This document shows positions 61,333-64,000 of a stretch of 64,000 nt of DNA, in pieces; within the stretch, counting starts at the first letter, position 1; every line of letters begins with the position of its first letter. Location of the stretch: positions 15,264,501 to 15,328,500 of the forward strand of contig NC_079882.1 of the NCBI RefSeq assembly GCF_029227915.1, given 5' to 3'. Position numbers and translations under genes: made by a program. The stretch comes from Hydractinia symbiolongicarpus. Taxonomy: Eukaryota; Cnidaria; Hydrozoa; Anthoathecata; Hydractiniidae. The notes below the pieces were generated by a model, which searched no databases, had not been told where the DNA came from, and saw only the letters and a list, made by a program, of their open reading frames with translations.

Positions 61333-63515
61333 GTTCTTAGGCCACGCGCTAAGGAAAACCACTTGGGAAGTTGTAGCGCATTGAGACTGGAAGGACTAGG
61401 ACAATGGTGACCTGCGCAGACCGGTGAAACCACGTGATTAACGTGTGAGGCCTTTATTAGACTGCAAAGGGCCATATTACAGCCTTTATAGGACTGTGCA
61501 CGTAGTTAAGAGTGTCTTAAGGCAACGGCGCTAATGAAAACAACTTGAGACGTTGTATCACATTGAGACTGGAAGGAATAGTCCAATGGTAACCCGCGCA
61601 GGCAGATGGAACCACGTGATTTACGTGTGAGGCCTTTATTAGACTGCAAAAGGACATATTACAGCCTTTATAGGACTGTGCACGTAGTTAAGAGTGTTCT
61701 AAGGCAACTTTGCCAATGAAAACGACTTGGGACGTTGTAGAGCATTGAGACTGGAACAACAAGTCCAATGGTAACCTGCACAGGCAGATGTAACCACGTG
61801 ATTTACGAGTGAGGGCTTTATTAGACTTCAAAAGGCCAAATTACAGCCTTTATAGGACTGTGCACGTAGTTAAGAGTGTTCTAAGGCAACTTCGCCAATG
61901 AAAACGACTTGGGACGTTGTAGCGCATTGAGACTGGATGGACTAGGTCAATGGTAACCTGCACAGACAGGTGAAACCACGTGATTTACGTGTGAAGCCTT
62001 TATTAGACTGCAAAATGCCATATTACAGCCTTTATAGGACTGTGCACGTAGGTAAGACTGTTCTAATGCAACGGCGCTAATGAAAAAGATTTGGGACGTT
62101 GTAGCGCATTGAGACTGGAAGGACTAGGACAATGGTGACCTGCGCAGACCGGTGAAACCACGTGATTAACGTGTGAGGCCTTTATTAGACTGCAAAGGGC
62201 CATATTACAGCCTTTATAGGACTGTGCACGTAGTTAAGAGTGTCTTAAGGCAACGGCGCTAATGAAAACAACTTGAGACGTTGTATCACATTGAGACTGG
62301 AAGGAATAGTCCAATGGTAACCCGCGCAGGCAGATGGAACCACGTGATTTACGTGTGAGGCCTTTATTAGACTGCAAAAGGACATATTACAGCCTTTATA
62401 GGACTGTGCACGTAGTTAAGAGTGTTGTAAAGCAACGGCGCTAATGAAAACGACTTGGGACGTTGTAGCGCATTGAGACTGGAACAACAAGTCCAATGGT
62501 AACCTGCACAGGCAGATGGAACCACGTGATTTACGATTGAGGCCTTTATTAGACTTCAAAAGGCCAAATTACAGCCTTTATAGGACTGTGCACGTAGTTA
62601 AGAGTGTTCTAAGGCAACTTCGCCAATGAAAACGACTTGGGACGTTGTAGCGCATTGAGACTGGAAAGACTAGGTCAATGGTAACCTGTACAGACAGGTG
62701 AAACCACGTGATTTACGTGTGAAGCCTTTATTAGACTGCAAAATGCCATATTACAGCCTTTATAGGACTGTGCACGTAGGTAAGAGTGTTCTAATGCAAC
62801 GGCGCTAATGAAAACGACTTGGGACGTTGTAGTATATTGAGACTGGAAGGACTAGACCAATGGTAACCTGCGCAGGCAGGTGAAACCACGTGATTTACGT
62901 GTGAGGCTTTTATTAGACTGCAAAAGGCCATAATACAGCCTTTATAGGACTGTGCACGTAGTTAAGAGTGTTGTAAAGCTACGGTGCTAATGAAAACGAC
63001 TTGGGACGTTGTAGTATATTGAGACTGGAAGGACTAGACCAATGGTAACCTGCGCAGGCAGGTGAAACCACGTGATTTACGTGTGAGGCTTTTATTAGAC
63101 TGCAAAAGGCCATATTACAGCCTTTATAGGACTGTGCACGTAGTTAAGAGTGTGGTAAAGCTACGGTGCTAATGAAAACGACTTGGGACGTTGTAGTACA
63201 TTGAGACTGGAAGGACTAGACCAATGGTAACCTGCGCAGTCAGGTGAAACCACGTGATTTACGTGTGAAGCCTTTATTAGACTGCAAAATGCCATATTAC
63301 AGCCTTCATGGGACTGTGCAGGTAGTTAAGAGTGTGGTAAAGCTACGGTGCTAATGAAAACGACTTGGGACGTTGTAGTACATTGAGACTGGAAGGACTA
63401 GACCAATGGTAACCTGCGCAGACAGGTGAAACCACGTGATTTACGTGTGAAGCCTTTATTAGACTGCAAAATGCCATATTACAGCCTTCATGGGACTGTG
63501 CAGGTAGTTAAGAGT
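61333..63515 (+). repeat. 12-monomer tandem duplication, copy 2 (2183 bp)
   Basis: Nearly identical to copy 1; one difference is ccataatac at about 62,929 for ccatattac. The first g-type monomer of a possible third copy follows to about 63,670, after which sequence resembling segment S begins (tatagaactg, then tgcacgtaatt). Confidence 0.9.
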
Positions 63516-64000
63516 GTTCTTAGGCCACGCGCTAAGGAAAACCACTTGGGAAGTTGTAGCGCATTGAGACTGGAAGGACTAGGACAATGGTGACCTGCGC
63601 AGACCGGTGAAACCACGTGATTAACGTGTGAGGCCTTTATTAGACTGCAAAGGGCCATATTACAGCCTTTATAGAACTGTGCACGTAATTAAGAGTGTCT
63701 TAAGGCAACGGCGCTAATGAAAACAACTTGAAACGTTGTATCACATTGAGACTGGAAGGAATAGTCCAATGGTAACCCGCGCAGGCAGATGGAACCACGT
63801 GATTTACGTGTGAGGCGTTTATTAGACTGCAAAAGGACATATTACAGCCTTTATAGGACTTTGCACGTAGTTAAGAGTGTTGTAAAGCAACGGCGCTAAT
63901 GAAAACGACTTGGGACGTTGTAGCGCATTGAGACTGGAACGACAAGTCCAATGGTAACCTGCACAGGCAGATGAAACCACGTGATTTACGAGTGAGGCCT

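Larger units (their letters stand above)
1..64000 (+). repeat. Tandem satellite array, 182-bp monomer, about 351 copies
   Basis: The sequence repeats with a period of 182 bp from the first to the last base. The anchor gactgc recurs at 126, 308, 490, 672, 854, 1036, 1218 and so on, up to 63825. Some monomers are 181 bp, mainly because gatttacg is shortened to gattacg or cacggcgct to cacgcgct. All copies share one orientation. An eye-made consensus has 51 G, 33 C, 54 A and 44 T (46% G+C) and nine CpGs against about nine expected. No interval over 300 bases departs from this repeat, so there is no gene, mobile element, RNA gene or unique spacer to annotate. The size and HOR structure resemble centromeric or pericentromeric satellites of eukaryotes; that role is inference. 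I do not recognise the family. Confidence 0.98.

Noticed and set aside
1-64000. CRISPR-like repeat and spacer pattern
   Set aside because: The period is 182 bp, and the whole monomer is conserved rather than a short repeat with unique spacers. No cas genes are present.
1-64000. 5S rRNA or tRNA gene tandem array
   Set aside because: No RNA polymerase III B-box (GGTTCGANNCC) or 5S internal control region was seen, and the monomer has no cloverleaf. The short dyads do not form a tRNA.
1-64000. Origin in a transposon (terminal inverted repeats, target duplications, poly-A)
   Set aside because: Inverted repeats inside the monomer are only 5-7 bp, and no coding remnant, poly-A tail or target-site pattern was seen.

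Overview
The whole 64-kb window is one uninterrupted array of tandem satellite DNA. The monomer is about 182 bp and there are about 351 head-to-tail copies, all in the same orientation. I found no unique sequence, transposon, RNA gene, CRISPR array or credible protein-coding gene between copies. Megabase-type arrays of nucleosome-sized monomers organised into multi-monomer higher-order repeats (HORs) are typical of eukaryotic centromeric or pericentromeric heterochromatin. I infer a eukaryote and cannot name the species, because I do not recognise the satellite family. A consensus monomer made by eye is about 46% G+C, has roughly the expected number of CpGs, and is purine-rich on the strand shown.

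Monomers fall into about a dozen recurrent subtypes, recognised by linked diagnostic bases. For reference I label them a (gtcttaaggc...caacttgag), b (gaac[ag]acaagtcc...acgagtgag), c (caacttcgcc), d (aaaaagatttggg), e (gctacggtgc), f (cctacgcagac), g (gccacgcgct), h (caacagcgataatg), i (cttgggaggttg), j (aacggcgccaat with ggtgacc), k (gagacgttgtagcac...aggattaggcc) and l (gttctaagaccacgg or gttctaaggccacgg). Their order defines the HORs. These labels are mine.

Layout. (1) 1-7883: an HOR of nominally 11 monomers, present four times with lengths of 11, 13, 9 and 11 monomers. (2) About 7884-18851: a second HOR family with units of 11, 8, 10, 11 and 13 monomers, one carrying a truncated monomer. 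(3) 18852-23816: an irregular mosaic containing three deletion scars. (4) 23817-27454: two close copies of a 10-monomer unit (1819 bp), with more diverged copies following to about 31.1 kb. (5) About 27487-47851: a very large tandem duplication. An 11,273-bp (62-monomer) segment is followed directly by a second copy of 9,092 bp, which lacks a 13-monomer piece and carries one extra monomer. (6) 46494-49767: a 9-monomer tandem duplication. (7) 49768-53713 and 56987-59149: mosaics that share a 1-kb segment. (8) 53714-56986: three copies of a 6-monomer HOR. (9) 59150-63515: two copies of a 12-monomer unit, with single-monomer duplications nested inside.

No genes act together here. The biology lies in array evolution (layered unequal exchange, chimeric monomers, nested duplications) and in a cluster of short dyad symmetries carried by the monomer, which could form hairpins or bind protein. 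All similarities were judged by eye; percent identities and family assignment need computation.
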